Shown piece after piece: positions 11,752 through 21,658 of a DNA stretch of 64,000 nt. The notes beneath the pieces are model-generated. The model saw nothing but the letters and a program-made list of their open reading frames with translations, did no database searches and was not told where the DNA came from. Every line of letters begins with the position of its first letter. Within the stretch, counting starts at the first letter, position 1. Position numbers and translations under genes: made by a program. The stretch is taken from the NCBI GenBank assembly GCA_038501195.1, contig JBBPUQ010000007.1, positions 4,317,501 to 4,381,500 on the forward strand, in the 5' to 3' direction. This stretch comes from Nemania diffusa. Lineage: Eukaryota > Ascomycota > Sordariomycetes > Xylariales > Xylariaceae.

Positions 11752-14416
11752 ATGCGTGGGATTTGGTTATTGACGTCGCTCGGCGTCGGCATAGCGGCTG
11801 CAGAGGACGGCCTGAATGCCTGGCTGCGATACGCCCGGCTGCCGGATAACATCATTCGCCAGGCTGGGGTCCCCTCGACGGTGGTCGCTCTCAACAGCAC
11901 AGCAACAAGTCCCGTGTACGTTGCCGGCCAGGAGATCCAGAAGGCGATCAGGGGGATACTAGGGAGTGACATCGACATCACCCATAAGAGCAAGACAGGC
12001 CCATCCATCGTCGTCGGCACCGTCGATGCATTCACCGCGACTGGCGGAAAGACCGAGGCCCCCGAGCTCGAGGAGGATGGCTTCTGGCTGAACACCAAGG
12101 GCAGCACTGTGCAGATCCTGGGCCAGAACGAGCGCGGCGCGCTGTACGGCGCCTTCGAATACCTCTCGATGCTCGCGCAGGGCAACTTCACGAAGGTCGC
12201 CTACGCCACGAACCCGAGCGCCGCGATCCGCTGGGTCAACCAGTGGGACAACATGGCCGGCACGATCGAGCGCGGGTACGCGGGGCTCTCCATCTTCTTC
12301 GCCAACGGCACCACGGTGGCGAACACGACGCGCGCCGCCCAGTACGCGCGCCTGCTCGCCTCGATCCGCGTCAACGGCATCATCGTGAACAACGTCAACG
12401 CCGACCCGACCCTCTTCAGCGACGCCAACATGGCCGGGCTCGGCCGCATCGCCGACGCCATGCGCCCCTGGGGCGTGCGCGTCGGCGTCTCGGTGAACTT
12501 CGCCGCGCCGCAGACCCTCGGCGGCCTGCCCACCTTCGACCCGCTCGACGCCTCCGTCGTCGCCTGGTGGCGCAACCAGACCGACAGGCTCTACGCGCAC
12601 GTGCCCGACCTCGCGGGCTACACGCTCAAGGCGAACAGCGAGGGCCAACCGGGCCCGCTGACGTACAACCGCACGCTCGCCGAGGGCGCGAACCTCTTCG
12701 CGGGCGCGCTCGCGCCGCACGGCGGCATCCTCATGTTCCGGGCCTTCGTGTACGACAGCCAGAACCTCAACGAGAGCAACTGGAAGGACGACCGGGCGAA
12801 CGCGGCCGTCGACTTCTTCCGCGACCTCGACGGCGAGTTCGACGACAACGTCGTCGTGCAGGTCAAGTACGGCCCCATCGACTTCCAGGTGCGCGAGCCC
12901 GCGTCGCCGCTCTTCGCGCACCTGCGCGAGACGCCCTCCGCCATCGAGCTGCAGGTCACGCAGGAGTACACGGGCCAGCAGTGCCACCTCGTCTACCTCG
13001 CGCCGCTGTGGAAGACGGTGCTCGACTTCGACCTGCGCGTCGACGGCCAGAAGTCCGTCATCGGCGAGGACATCCTGTCTGGGAAGCGCTTCGGCAAGAA
13101 GCTGACCGGGTACACGGCCGTCGTGAACGTCGGCCTGAACTCGACCTGGCTGGGCACGCATCTTGCCATGTCGAATCTGTACGCGTACGGACGGATAGCA
13201 TGGGATCCCAAGGTCGACGAGGTGGCCATTCTACAAGATTGGATCCGCCTAACCTACGGGCTCAATAGGAAGGTCATCGACACTATTACCGAATTGTCGA
13301 TGGACTCGTGGCCGGCGTACGAGAATTACACGGGCAACCTGGGCGAGCAGACACTGACGGACATCACATATAACCACTACGGGCCAAACCCCCAAAGCAG
13401 TACGTATCACTCTACCTGGTTTATTTCTAATTTTAGCAAATTATCTACCACTCTTACACGTCCCCTTCACACCCCCAAACCCCTAGACTTCTCACAATGC
13501 ATCAAACCCCCACCACCAGCAGTGACATCTAACCCCTGATTCCACAGTGGACAACAACCCCTGGGGCCAATGGACGCGCGCCGACGCCACCAGCATCGGC
13601 ATGGACCGCACCGTCTGGAACGGCACCGGCTACGCAGGCCAATACCCCTCTGCCATCGCCGCCCAATACGAGCACATCGCGACCACCCCCGACGACCTCC
13701 TCCTCTGGTTCCACCACGTGCCCTACACGCACGTGCTGAAGACCGGCAAGACGGTGATCCAGCACTTCTACGACGCGCACTACGCCGGCGCCGCCACCGC
13801 CGCCACCTTCCCCTCGCGCTGGCGCGCGCTCTCCGGCCTCGTCGACAAGCAGCGGTTTGACGAGGTGCTCTTCCGCCTCGAGTACCAGGCCGGCCACGCC
13901 ATCGTCTGGCGCGACGCCATCACGCAGTTCTACCACGCCATCTCCGGGATCGAGGACGCCGCGGGCCGCGTGGGGCACCACCCGTGGCGCGTCGAGGCGG
14001 AGAGCATGACGCTGCGCGGGTACCGCGTGACGGGCGTGAACCCCTTCGAGGCGGCCTCGGGCCTGCAGATCGTGCAGACGCTCGACAACGCGACGGCCGC
14101 CTCGGTGGAGACGACGCTGCGCTTCCCGGGCGGCACGTACGACGTCGCGGTCGCGTACTACGACCTCTACGAGGGCGCGGCGCGCTACGAGCTGTTCCTC
14201 AACGGCCGGAGCCTCGGGGCGTGGGTGGGCGATCTCGAGAATAAGCTGGGCTACACGCTCACGCGGGGCATCGATGGCCACTCGGCGACGCGCGTGACGT
14301 TCCGCGGCGTGCGGGTTAGGGAGGGCGATGTCGTGCGCGTCGAGACGCTGCCGAATGGCCGCGAGACGGCGCCGCTGGATTACATTGCCGTGCTGCCGGC
14401 TGGGGTGGTCGATTGA
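11752..14416 (+). CDS. aguA: Secreted alpha-glucuronidase, glycoside hydrolase family 67
   Basis: This enzyme removes 4-O-methyl-glucuronic acid from the non-reducing end of xylo-oligosaccharides during xylan breakdown outside the cell. The coding sequence is join(11752..13399, 13548..14416), 838 residues, the usual length for fungal GH67. The intron (13,400-13,547) starts GTACGT, ends CACAG, has a CTAAC-type branch site and joins ...NPQS to MDNNPWGQWTRADA in frame. A signal peptide is visible at residues 1-18 (MRGIWLLTSLGVGIAAAE). The catalytic acid fits Glu297 in NSEGQPGP. Asp377 in KYGPIDFQ and Glu405 in TQEYTG, 28 residues apart, match the two residues of the catalytic base pair of the family. 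Several N-glycosylation sequons are present. The gene is strikingly G+C-rich at third positions, so long antisense frames run through it. No neighbouring gene is functionally related. The start at 11,752 is chosen for the signal peptide; the upstream ATG at 11,706 is out of frame. Confidence 0.93.
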
Positions 14417-15055
14417 TTGAGGATACAGGCTCGGCGTAGCGGTGAACAGGTAGTTTCAAAAATGAGCAGAATAAACTTAATCCCCTCGATACGCATTCTA
14501 GCCCAGCGCAGTTTAAATCCGACAGCAGTCAGTCATCCCAAGTCATTCATCCGTCAATTATTAGTAGTCCCATACACGGTATCACGAATTCAAGTGTCCA
14601 GTGTAGAAAGACTAACTATATTGTGCGTGTGACTCTTACACACATGTTTATAATGTCGTAGACCTATGTGCAAGTAAGTATTGTAAACCCTAGAGCTATA
14701 TGTGTAAGAGTATTGGAGACCAATGAATGCACCTAGATCAATGCCCCAATGCCAGTGTGTATATGCAAAGTAAGTAATGCAGTAATATACTTCCCAACCC
14801 TGAAGAGATATACTCATCTCCATGAAAGGATATCTATGTGGTCTTTATGTACAACTAGGCGCCTACCGTCGCCACAAACTGCCGACGCGATTCTAGCAAG
14901 TCGCCTCTTTCTAAACCTTTCCCGCCAGAACCAATCATCCGTAGACAGCGAGTACGATATAGCAAGGGTCGCGGTGTACTCCCCCATGAGATGTATGCTT
15001 CTAGCAACATAGGTACCATCGCCATCCCACGGAATGAGGGCTCAGAAGTGACGAG
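14417..15055. other. Convergent intergenic region
   Basis: This lies between the 3' ends of the GH67 gene and the dim-2 homologue. It holds only short open frames and no recognisable RNA gene or repeat. Confidence 0.5.
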
Positions 15056-18000
15056 CTACTCAACTCGAAGAAATTCATCTAGTTCCAAGTCGTGTCGGCG
15101 TCTCTTGGCGAGAACCTCCACGTATACTGGCTGGGAGCGTTTTCGATGGGCACGGCTATCCAACGGCTCGACGGATTCGCTAGTGGCTGGAGTAGATATT
15201 CCTGACGAACAGGGCGAAGATGTACCTAGGAGATCCTCGGAGCTATCTCTAGATGTCTCGCCTGAGCTTATTTGGCTCTGCCGTAAGACGTCCGCGGCCA
15301 CGTCAGCGTCTACATCCGCATCCGCATCCAACAAAGTTCCTAACCAGGCCTCTCGGATGGCCAAGCCTAGTACGAGTGCCACATGTCGAGAGACGCTATT
15401 TCCGATGACCTTATACTGGTCCGAACGTTTACCAACGAGGACTTCATGATCTGGGAAGCCTTGAGCGCGGCGGGCTTCCAAAACGGATATGGGTCGATTT
15501 TGCTCCCAGTGGCTGACTTGGCCGATTCGCATGTCAGTTGGCAAGGATTTGGTAGGTATGGTACCAATAAGCCCGTTTGGGTCGACTCTACCCCATCCTT
15601 TAGATTTTGGCCCGACTCTCGCCGTGCCATCGACTGGAAAGAGACGACGTTCCGTTTCCGTCATGACACGCGGCAGGCCTGGCGCTCCCCACCAGGCCTT
15701 GCTAAAACTCATCCCGTAAGGGTGAGTTGGTATGTGTTGTAGCTGCTTTCGCACAAGTGGAGTGTAGCCCGCTGGGAGTCGGTGATCAGGGTATCCAACA
15801 CAGTAGTCCGCTTTACCATCCTGAATATTAGGTAGGTCGCCAACCGCATCTCGCATATTCACGAATTTGAACGGAGTAGGCACTGTCTTTCGACTGTCGA
15901 ATGGCCGGCCACAGGACATTACGCCGAGCTTGGTGAGGGGTATGTTAGCGGGATGAGAATGTGACGCATTCGGCGCCTTTGGCGTTCGAAAGCCCGGGGC
16001 CGCAAATGCAAGAAATACTCTGCTCCTTCTTTGGGCAGATCCAAACGACCATGCATCTAAGAATAGAATCTGCACCTGAAGTCCTAAACCAACGAGAGCA
16101 CAGACAAGCTGAGAAAAGACGCAGGAATCGCGAAGGCTGCTAGTGTTGACCATGGTCGGAACATTCTCTAGTAAGCCATAAAGTGGCCGATAGAGATCGA
16201 CAAAAGACGCAAACGAGGCGACAAGCGATTGATCTGTCCGGAATCATAAATTAGTTACTACCCCAGAGGGAAACTCAGTATACTCGAGATAGGTTTCGTT
16301 GGTTGTAAGCAAGCAGGCTAGGAGTCAAGGATACGTACTCTTTCGCTGGTGGTCAGTAGTTTTGTCTAGAGTCAGCAACGAGAACCCCGGGCATGGTGAC
16401 CCACCGGATACGAAATGCACATCACCAGGCGCAGGTGTCCCTCCGTCGCCCTTCAGGGCCTGGCTCAGTAAGTTATCAATAGAGCCTAGAAATGGCGTAC
16501 AAGAGCCGGGTTCAGTGTTTGCCATGTAGCTATGAATAGCCCCCTCCCACATATCATTTGTCCACTTCATTTCAACAGCCCCTCCTTCCTCAAGCCCCCT
16601 CCCAAAGTTTCCTCCGCCACAGAAAAGATCCATCCCCTGAAGCTTGTTGATCTTAGAAGACGGATCGAAACCTTGACGAAATAGTTGTTTTAGATGTATA
16701 CTCTCCAGAGGGCGATACTCGGAAACACCCTCTACCTCAATTTCTTGATGCGTGACGAAGAATGCGTCCCCAGTCCCGTTGCGATTGTATGGGGCCGGTA
16801 TTTCTTCGCCTACGCAGAAGGCTCTCAAAAGGCAGCGTCGGTCGATCTTTTTAGCAGGTATTTCAACTAGCTGTAGCGAGTACACCAGTTCGTTTGGAGG
16901 CGCTAGGCGAGCTGCTTTATCAACATCGCTTCGTCGCCATAGCCGTCGCATTCGAGCATACCGGGTTTTCTCTTCCTCGAAAAAGCCCTCGATAATGAAC
17001 GTTTCTAGTTGCATTCCTTCAGTTTTTACTAACACAGCATCGCCAACGCGGAATTGATGGGAGTGTAGCTCTTGCGAAAATGTGGTTTCATCACCGCAAA
17101 TGAGGTGCTCCTTGCGAAGCGACGTCCACCGGTTATCACTCGCTACAAAAGTCTGGCGTACGAAGAACTCTGCAGAGGTCGAAGGACTGCCAAACCATTC
17201 TACTTCGTGTGTAGCAAGAACTTCGTGTCCCTGAACCTTCGCCATGGCAGAATGGCATGTACAGTTATCTGAAAGAAACAGCTCGTTCGCCCACGGGTAC
17301 TTCATGACCGAGCAAGGTGTGTCGATTGGTTGATATAACCATAGCACGTCGAACGATCGTTTGCCGGATGCTCTTTTGTGAACTTTTTGGACAAGACCAA
17401 ACCAATGGTACTCTCCCTGGTAGTGTTTTGATGACCCACGTTTCCACCCTGTATTTGTGGTGGTATCGTTGTCAGGCAGCGTAGAGATAACATCTCCCGG
17501 TTCAATACTCGCGATGAGGGTAGCCTGGTCTGTAGAACTGCGTCTATGGCGTTTTATTCGGGGAAGGTTACTAGGCTGGCTCACGATAGATTGACACCTC
17601 TTGACGAAACTGCTCTTCTTTGTCTCAACAGATATGCTAGCCTCTCTCCATTCTAACAGCCCGCCGAATGCCATGTGGGAGAACAAGTCGTAAACGTAAG
17701 GAGTAACAATTGTTTTTGGTACAGCGTTCGCAGCTTTTCCTGAGGGGGCTAGATTTGGCTGGTAGTGATCAAGTGTCTGAATCTCCCTCCAGATATTATG
17801 CCAGGATGTGATTTTTGAGTCAAGGCCATTCGCTTCTACAAAGATGTAATCGATGTTTGCGGTAAGGGCCCCCCGAAAGTCAGCGCTACCATTGGCCAGA
17901 TACCATTTCTCGAATGCGGTTGAAGATTTATGCTTGGACAATATCCAGTTGCTGAATCGGTACTTGAAATCATGGAGGACAGCGCGCTCATTCTTACCTC

Positions 18001-18718
18001 GGAGATGTTCGCAGTAATCAATGACATGCTTGGTGAAATCGGCAATCCACAAGAATGGGCTGTGAAATCTTCGATACTCGGGCGCGGGCGAACGGAGTTT
18101 GTAGTGTATCTTTCTCTTTAACTTGTCATTGAGATCGGATAGGACCCAAATCTGGTCACCAACTGTGTGCTCAGATTCCCCATAATTACCTACAGGACGC
18201 TTGGAAAAGGCGACCCTGCGGAGATAGAACTTGGTGTCTCCATGTTGTAGAATACCGTCAAAATACATGCATTGGACGGCCCGCGAGGCAAGGTGCTGAA
18301 GAGGTCGTAGCTCGTTGGGGAAAAGATTGCTATCAATATAAATTGAGAAAAAGTCCAACTCAAACTCAATTTCGTCATCGTAGCCGTCGGCGCCCAGCGA
18401 TTCAAGAAAGGTAGTGACGGCACTTCTCTCACTCTCCTCGGGAGCAGGAGGGACAAAGCCGTCGAAATGCGAGGCTGGCTGCGTCAGAGTTGAGAATGGT
18501 AGCTCGACAGCTATATTCCCCAAGTTGGGCTGATGGTTCCCTTCGGTCTCGATCGCATCGTCAATGTGTGCATCAGTCCCGTCAACATAGTCAGTCGTAA
18601 GCCCCCCTATTTCCAAGTCTTGCAGATTCAGCGAAATGCCATCGCCAGGTGTTTCCGATATCCATGTGTCTAAGTCGATCACATCGGGTAGGAGAGAGGT
18701 GGGTGATTGAGCCTCCAT
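15056..18718 (-). CDS. dim-2: DIM-2-type DNA (cytosine-5) methyltransferase with two BAH domains
   Basis: The product methylates cytosines in the nucleus; in Neurospora DIM-2 acts on RIP-mutated DNA marked by H3K9 methylation through HP1. The coding sequence is complement(join(15056..16233, 16339..18718)), 1,185 residues. The 105-nt intron (16,234-16,338; GTACGT donor, ACTAAT branch, ACAG acceptor) rebuilds KNQSLVASFASFVDLYRPLYGLLENV across the junction, as expected for this family. In order: acidic N-terminus; two BAH regions, about residues 385-500 and 535-636; motif I DLFCGGGNFGRGLEEGG (697-713); motif IV GGSPCPGFS with catalytic Cys776; motif VI ENV (816-818); motif VIII QRRSR (861-865); a late motif with RRAQGFPDHEVL and GNSVSRH; and a short tail with an Asp-Ala-Asp repeat. 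All key residues are present, so it looks functional. The first ATG in frame is at 18,718; the frame runs open to 18,781. It is shorter than Neurospora DIM-2 (about 1,450), mainly at the tails. The RID/Masc1 group is excluded by the BAH domains and sequence. Confidence 0.93.
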
Positions 18719-19563
18719 CTCGGACGAGATAGAGAGCCGATGTGCGCGTAAAGGAAACGCTAGGATAGGCGGGCCTACCACGCGTTACAACCCTGCCCAA
18801 TGATCTTAAGCTGAGACTCTTAAGCTCAGCTATGGCACAGCCTGAACAGTCCAAAGAGGGTCACAAAAAGCTAGACCAGCTGACACGACTGGAGGGAGAT
18901 AATGCCTCCAGCGCTAACTAGTTCGAATTCCTCCTTGAATCAAGATGGCAAACAATAAGCACCAAGGTACCTCGTCATTCGGCTGTCTTCAAAGCGCCAT
19001 GCCATTCCTAAAAACAAATACACCTTTCAGGTAATGGCGGCAGTCTAAATGCTCATAATATTAGGCAGCGCAATATTAGGCAGCGCATTCTCGCCTCGTT
19101 GAGCGTTATGAGATAGATAGGAGACCGGTGCCTCAGGTACCTATCTCAAGCGTGAATGTCAGTTAAAGAACTCCAGTTCGCTGCAACTTGGCAGTGGTGT
19201 CTTTCGTCTCTTGGGAGTGGTAGTGGTGAGATGCCGTGCACATATGCGTGGCGGTTTGCGCACATGCATGTATGTATATAGAATAGGCGAGGTATGTAAT
19301 GGCAATCTGAACCTATGATACTTGTTCGCAAAGAAGAATCCCAAGCACATGCAGCGGATACCTAAGCATCCATATCAAAAACATCTTAACCAGAAGGTAA
19401 GTAGACCCCCATGCTTGACGCGTGCGAGGAATTGGCCAATCAGAGGGTGTCAATCTCGTGTCAGTGTGGAGAAGCTAGCAAGACCTTGTAAGCTTTATGT
19501 ACCTAGGTACCGGCTCAACATACCTAGGTACCTTAGGTACATAGGTAGGTAGGTAGATAAGTA
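18719..19563. other. Region between dim-2 and element E
   Basis: This carries the 5' flank of the dim-2 gene. A 13-nt motif (ATTAGGCAGCGCA) is duplicated near 19,060-19,086. The last 70 bp (from about 19,495) is a run of CCTAGG/AGGTAGGT repeats ending at the TA dinucleotide (19,562-19,563) that flanks element E. No gene is seen. Confidence 0.5.
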
Positions 19564-19583
19564 CCTTAGCGCCCCGGGGGGGG
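19564..19583 (+). repeat. Left terminal inverted repeat of element E
   Basis: This is a 20-bp repeat matching the reverse complement of 54,576-54,595 in 19 of 20 positions, including identical runs of eight G after four C. It is preceded by TA. Confidence 0.7.
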
Positions 19584-19910
19584 TTTTCGTAAGGCTTGCA
19601 GCAAGGTTATCTAAGGAAGTAAGGCTTGCAGCAAGTATGACAGTTGTTGACAGGCATTTACAGCCAGATATCATTGCTACAAGGTTTTTATATGTGAATT
19701 GCTTATTATTTCAGTGTACTTTTTAAATCCGATAGCATGTCAAAGTAGAAACCATGTCCAGACGGAAACCATGTCTACGCTATAATTTATATCCACGTGA
19801 TAATGAATATCCAGGTTATAATTTATGTCCAAGTTGAACATACGTACACAAATACTACAGTTTACAACAATTTGCGACAGTTTGCAACGGTTTGCGACAG
19901 GTGCAAAACC
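19584..19910. repeat. Left subterminal region of E with small internal repeats
   Basis: GTAAGGCTTGCAGCAAG occurs at about 19,589-19,605 and again at 19,619-19,635. Two GAAACCATGTC units lie at about 19,748-19,773. A 10-bp period of TTTGC(A/G)AC(A/G)G-like units runs at about 19,870-19,901. All are non-coding as far as I can see. Confidence 0.55.
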
Positions 19911-20024
19911 TGCCGCTAAAGTCTCGGACTGTATAGCGATTGTACTAGTTTTCCTAGTATTAGAGGTAGTAGTGCGCAGTAGTATGTAAATTGAGTGGTA
20001 AGGTAAATCCCTGCAGTCGGTGAT

Positions 20025-20210
20025 CCTTGCAGTCGGTGATCCTTGCAGTCGAGTGCAGTCGAGTGCCCAGCAGTGCCTAGCAGTCGAATGCCTAGCAGTC
20101 AAATGCCCTGCAGTCAAGTGCCTAGCAGTCAAATGCCCTGCAGTCAAGTGCCTAGCAGTCAAATGCCCTACAGTTAAGTGCCTACCTACAGTTAAGTACC
20201 TAGGTAAGTA
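20025..20210. repeat. Minisatellite of CAGTC(A/G)A(A/G)TGCC units
   Basis: Units alternate CCTGCAGTCAAGTG and CCTAGCAGTCAAATGC, giving a 30-bp higher period, and decay to CCTACAGTTAAGTA at the right edge. Open frames on both strands across it (HLTARHLTAGHL, CLAVKCPAVKC) are products of the repeat, not genes. Confidence 0.85.
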
Positions 20211-20291
20211 CCTAGGTAGGTGTTTTCGACATAATTACCGTCTCGACATGGTTTCTGTTTCAACATGGTTTCTGTTAGAAATAAGCCTTTG

Positions 20292-20310
20292 CCTTCGTTT
20301 TTAACGAAGG
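20292..20310. repeat. Small palindrome CCTTCGTTTTTAACGAAGG
   Basis: This is a hairpin with a CCTTCGTT/AACGAAGG stem. The same AACGAAGG motif recurs at the hairpin 21,236-21,354 and at about 21,433-21,440, all inside the left arm of E. Confidence 0.7.
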
Positions 20311-20346
20311 AGGAACGACTGAGTGAAACGAAAAGTTACTTGTAGT

Positions 20347-20489
20347 GTCGTAAAAAATTCCCAGCAGAATTCTATGGCCGAAATAGGTAATTTTGCCTTC
20401 CTATTTGGGAAAAGTGGATCAGCTAGTTGTCGAAAAATTTCCAGGACAGTTTTTTATCCCAAATAGGAAATTCTCTCTGCCTATTTGGG
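20347..20489. repeat. Imperfect tandem duplication, about 62 bp units
   Basis: Two units (20,347-20,409 and 20,429-20,489) each start GTCG(T)AAAAA and end CTATTTGGG, with an AAATAGG(T/A)AATT block in the middle. Confidence 0.75.
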
Positions 20490-20629
20490 TATAGTTCGTA
20501 CAATTCGGCTTCAATCGCATGCACGCGGCTATAATCGGCTAAACCGGCTACACCTACGTACAGGCTGTCTTCTACACATACAATCTTTACGGAAAGCCTA
20601 CGGAGCCTATGTTATAGGTACTCAACAAT

Positions 20630-21140
20630 ACACATATTCACCTACTACTCTGACAGGTGACTAACCGACCTCCCTACCTGTTAGGTGACCTACTTGTCAG
20701 GTGACCGACTTACCTGCCAGTTGACTTGCCGACCTACCAGGTCACTTGCCAGCCGGTCTACCTGCCAACCAGGTGACTTACCGGCCGACCTACCACCTTA
20801 CCAGTTGGCCTACCGACCTGCTGGCCTGTTAGGTGACCTACTGGTCAGGTGACCAACCTACCTACCAGTCAACCTACCTACCTACCAGTCAACCTACCTA
20901 CTTACCAGTCAACCTACCTACTTACCAGTCAACCTACCTACCTACCAGTTAGGTGACTGACTTACTTACTTACTAGTCAGGTGACTGACCTACCTACCTA
21001 CCAGTCAAGTGACTGACCGACTTACCTAGTGACCTGCCAGCCTATCAAGTGGGTCACCAGCCGGCCTACCTACCTGCCAGGTGACCAACTGACCTACCTA
21101 CTTGTAGACCTACCTGCAGACCTGACTGCAAGTCAACAAG
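20630..21140. repeat. Minisatellite of ACCTACC / CAGGTGAC units with a perfect 20-bp core
   Basis: About 500 bp is built from ACCTACC, CCAGTC and AGGTGAC(T) words. Between about 20,861 and 20,950 the period is exactly 20 bp (ACCAGTCAACCTACCTACCT and one-base variants, four units). There is no coding potential. Confidence 0.85.
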
Positions 21141-21154
21141 GGCCCAGGACCTAG

Positions 21155-21230
21155 GGCTAGGATTAGAAAGGCTAAGATTGGAAGGGCTAGGATTGGAAGG
21201 GCTAGGATTGGAAGGGCTAGGATTGGAAGC
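21155..21230. repeat. 15-bp tandem repeat
   Basis: GGATTGGAAGGGCTA is repeated about four times, with a degenerate first unit (AGATTGGAAGGGCTA). Confidence 0.85.
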
Positions 21231-21235
21231 GTTAA

Positions 21236-21354
21236 AAACGAAGGCAGTCCTCTCCTTTAGCTGGGAGGGAGCGGGAGCCGCGCGCGCGAAGCGCCTACGC
21301 GGCGGAGCACACGGTTGGTAGGAAGGAGGCTAAAGGAGAGGGCTGCCTTCGTTT
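21236..21354. repeat. Foldback element with 26-bp arms and a CG-rich loop
   Basis: The left arm (21,236-21,261, AAACGAAGGC...CCTTTAGC) and the right arm (21,329-21,354) are inverted copies matching in 25 of 26 positions. The 67-nt spacer holds a run of CG (GCCGCGCGCGCGAAGCGC). It resembles a tiny MITE or a cruciform-forming site. It is the most G+C-rich spot of the arm and lies about 120 bp from the A+T block. Confidence 0.8.
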
Positions 21355-21370
21355 CCTATAGCCTGTCGAG

Positions 21371-21420
21371 GGTCTGTATAGCCTGTGTGGCCTGTGTGGC
21401 CTGTGTAGCCTGTATAGCTT
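21371..21420. repeat. 10-bp tandem repeat GCCTGTGTGG
   Basis: About five units (GTCTGTATA, GCCTGTGTGG twice, GCCTGTGTA, GCCTGTATA) sit directly between the foldback element and the boundary of element D. Confidence 0.8.
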
Positions 21421-21448
21421 GTAGCCCTTAAAAACGAAGGCTTCCTTG

Positions 21449-21465
21449 CCCCTGACCCTCAGGGG
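21449..21465. repeat. Perfect 7-bp hairpin CCCCTGACCCTCAGGGG
   Basis: This is a 7-bp stem with a 3-nt loop, seven bases before the first base of element D. Confidence 0.6.
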
Positions 21466-21472
21466 CCTCTAG

Positions 21473-21658
21473 TTAAATTGATTGAATTAATTAGTGTAAT
21501 TATTGTTGTTGTATGTTACTGCTGTTTTAAGAGATTTTTTTCTAGCATATAAAATAAATATATAAGTAAAACTTCTTAAAACAAAAAATATTTTGTTTTA
21601 ATTAAAACTTTTTAATATTTAAAATATAAAATTTAATTTATTTTTTATATATTTAATA
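21473..21658. repeat. Left terminal repeat of D (outer half intact, inner half mutated)
   Basis: Aligned without gaps to 54,252-54,437. On the outer side (up to about 21,545) this copy keeps G where the other has A. On the inner side every C or G of the other copy except a few is T or A here. Confidence 0.85.

Noticed and set aside
11959..13161. 400-codon antisense open frame, and 341-codon and 124-codon frames, across the GH67 gene
   Set aside because: They are by-products of strong third-position G/C in the real gene. Their peptides are low-complexity (Arg/Val/Asp-rich), and the sense frame carries all family motifs.
13529..14281. 250-codon antisense frame across GH67 exon 2
   Set aside because: Same cause as above; no recognisable domain, and the sense strand is clearly coding.
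18880..18960. tRNA candidate from a GTTCGAATTCC motif at about 18,921
   Set aside because: The loop-like motif has no complementary stem around it, and no acceptor or anticodon stem can be drawn.
19740..20304. Repetitive open frames (HLTARHLTAGHL and CLAVKCPAVKC peptides)
   Set aside because: They exist because the 30-bp minisatellite period is divisible by three; both strands are open and there is no start context or domain.
20861..20960. Regular 20-bp repeats resembling a CRISPR array
   Set aside because: The repeats are contiguous without unique spacers, grade into degenerate ACCTACC words, and the genome is eukaryotic. It is a minisatellite.
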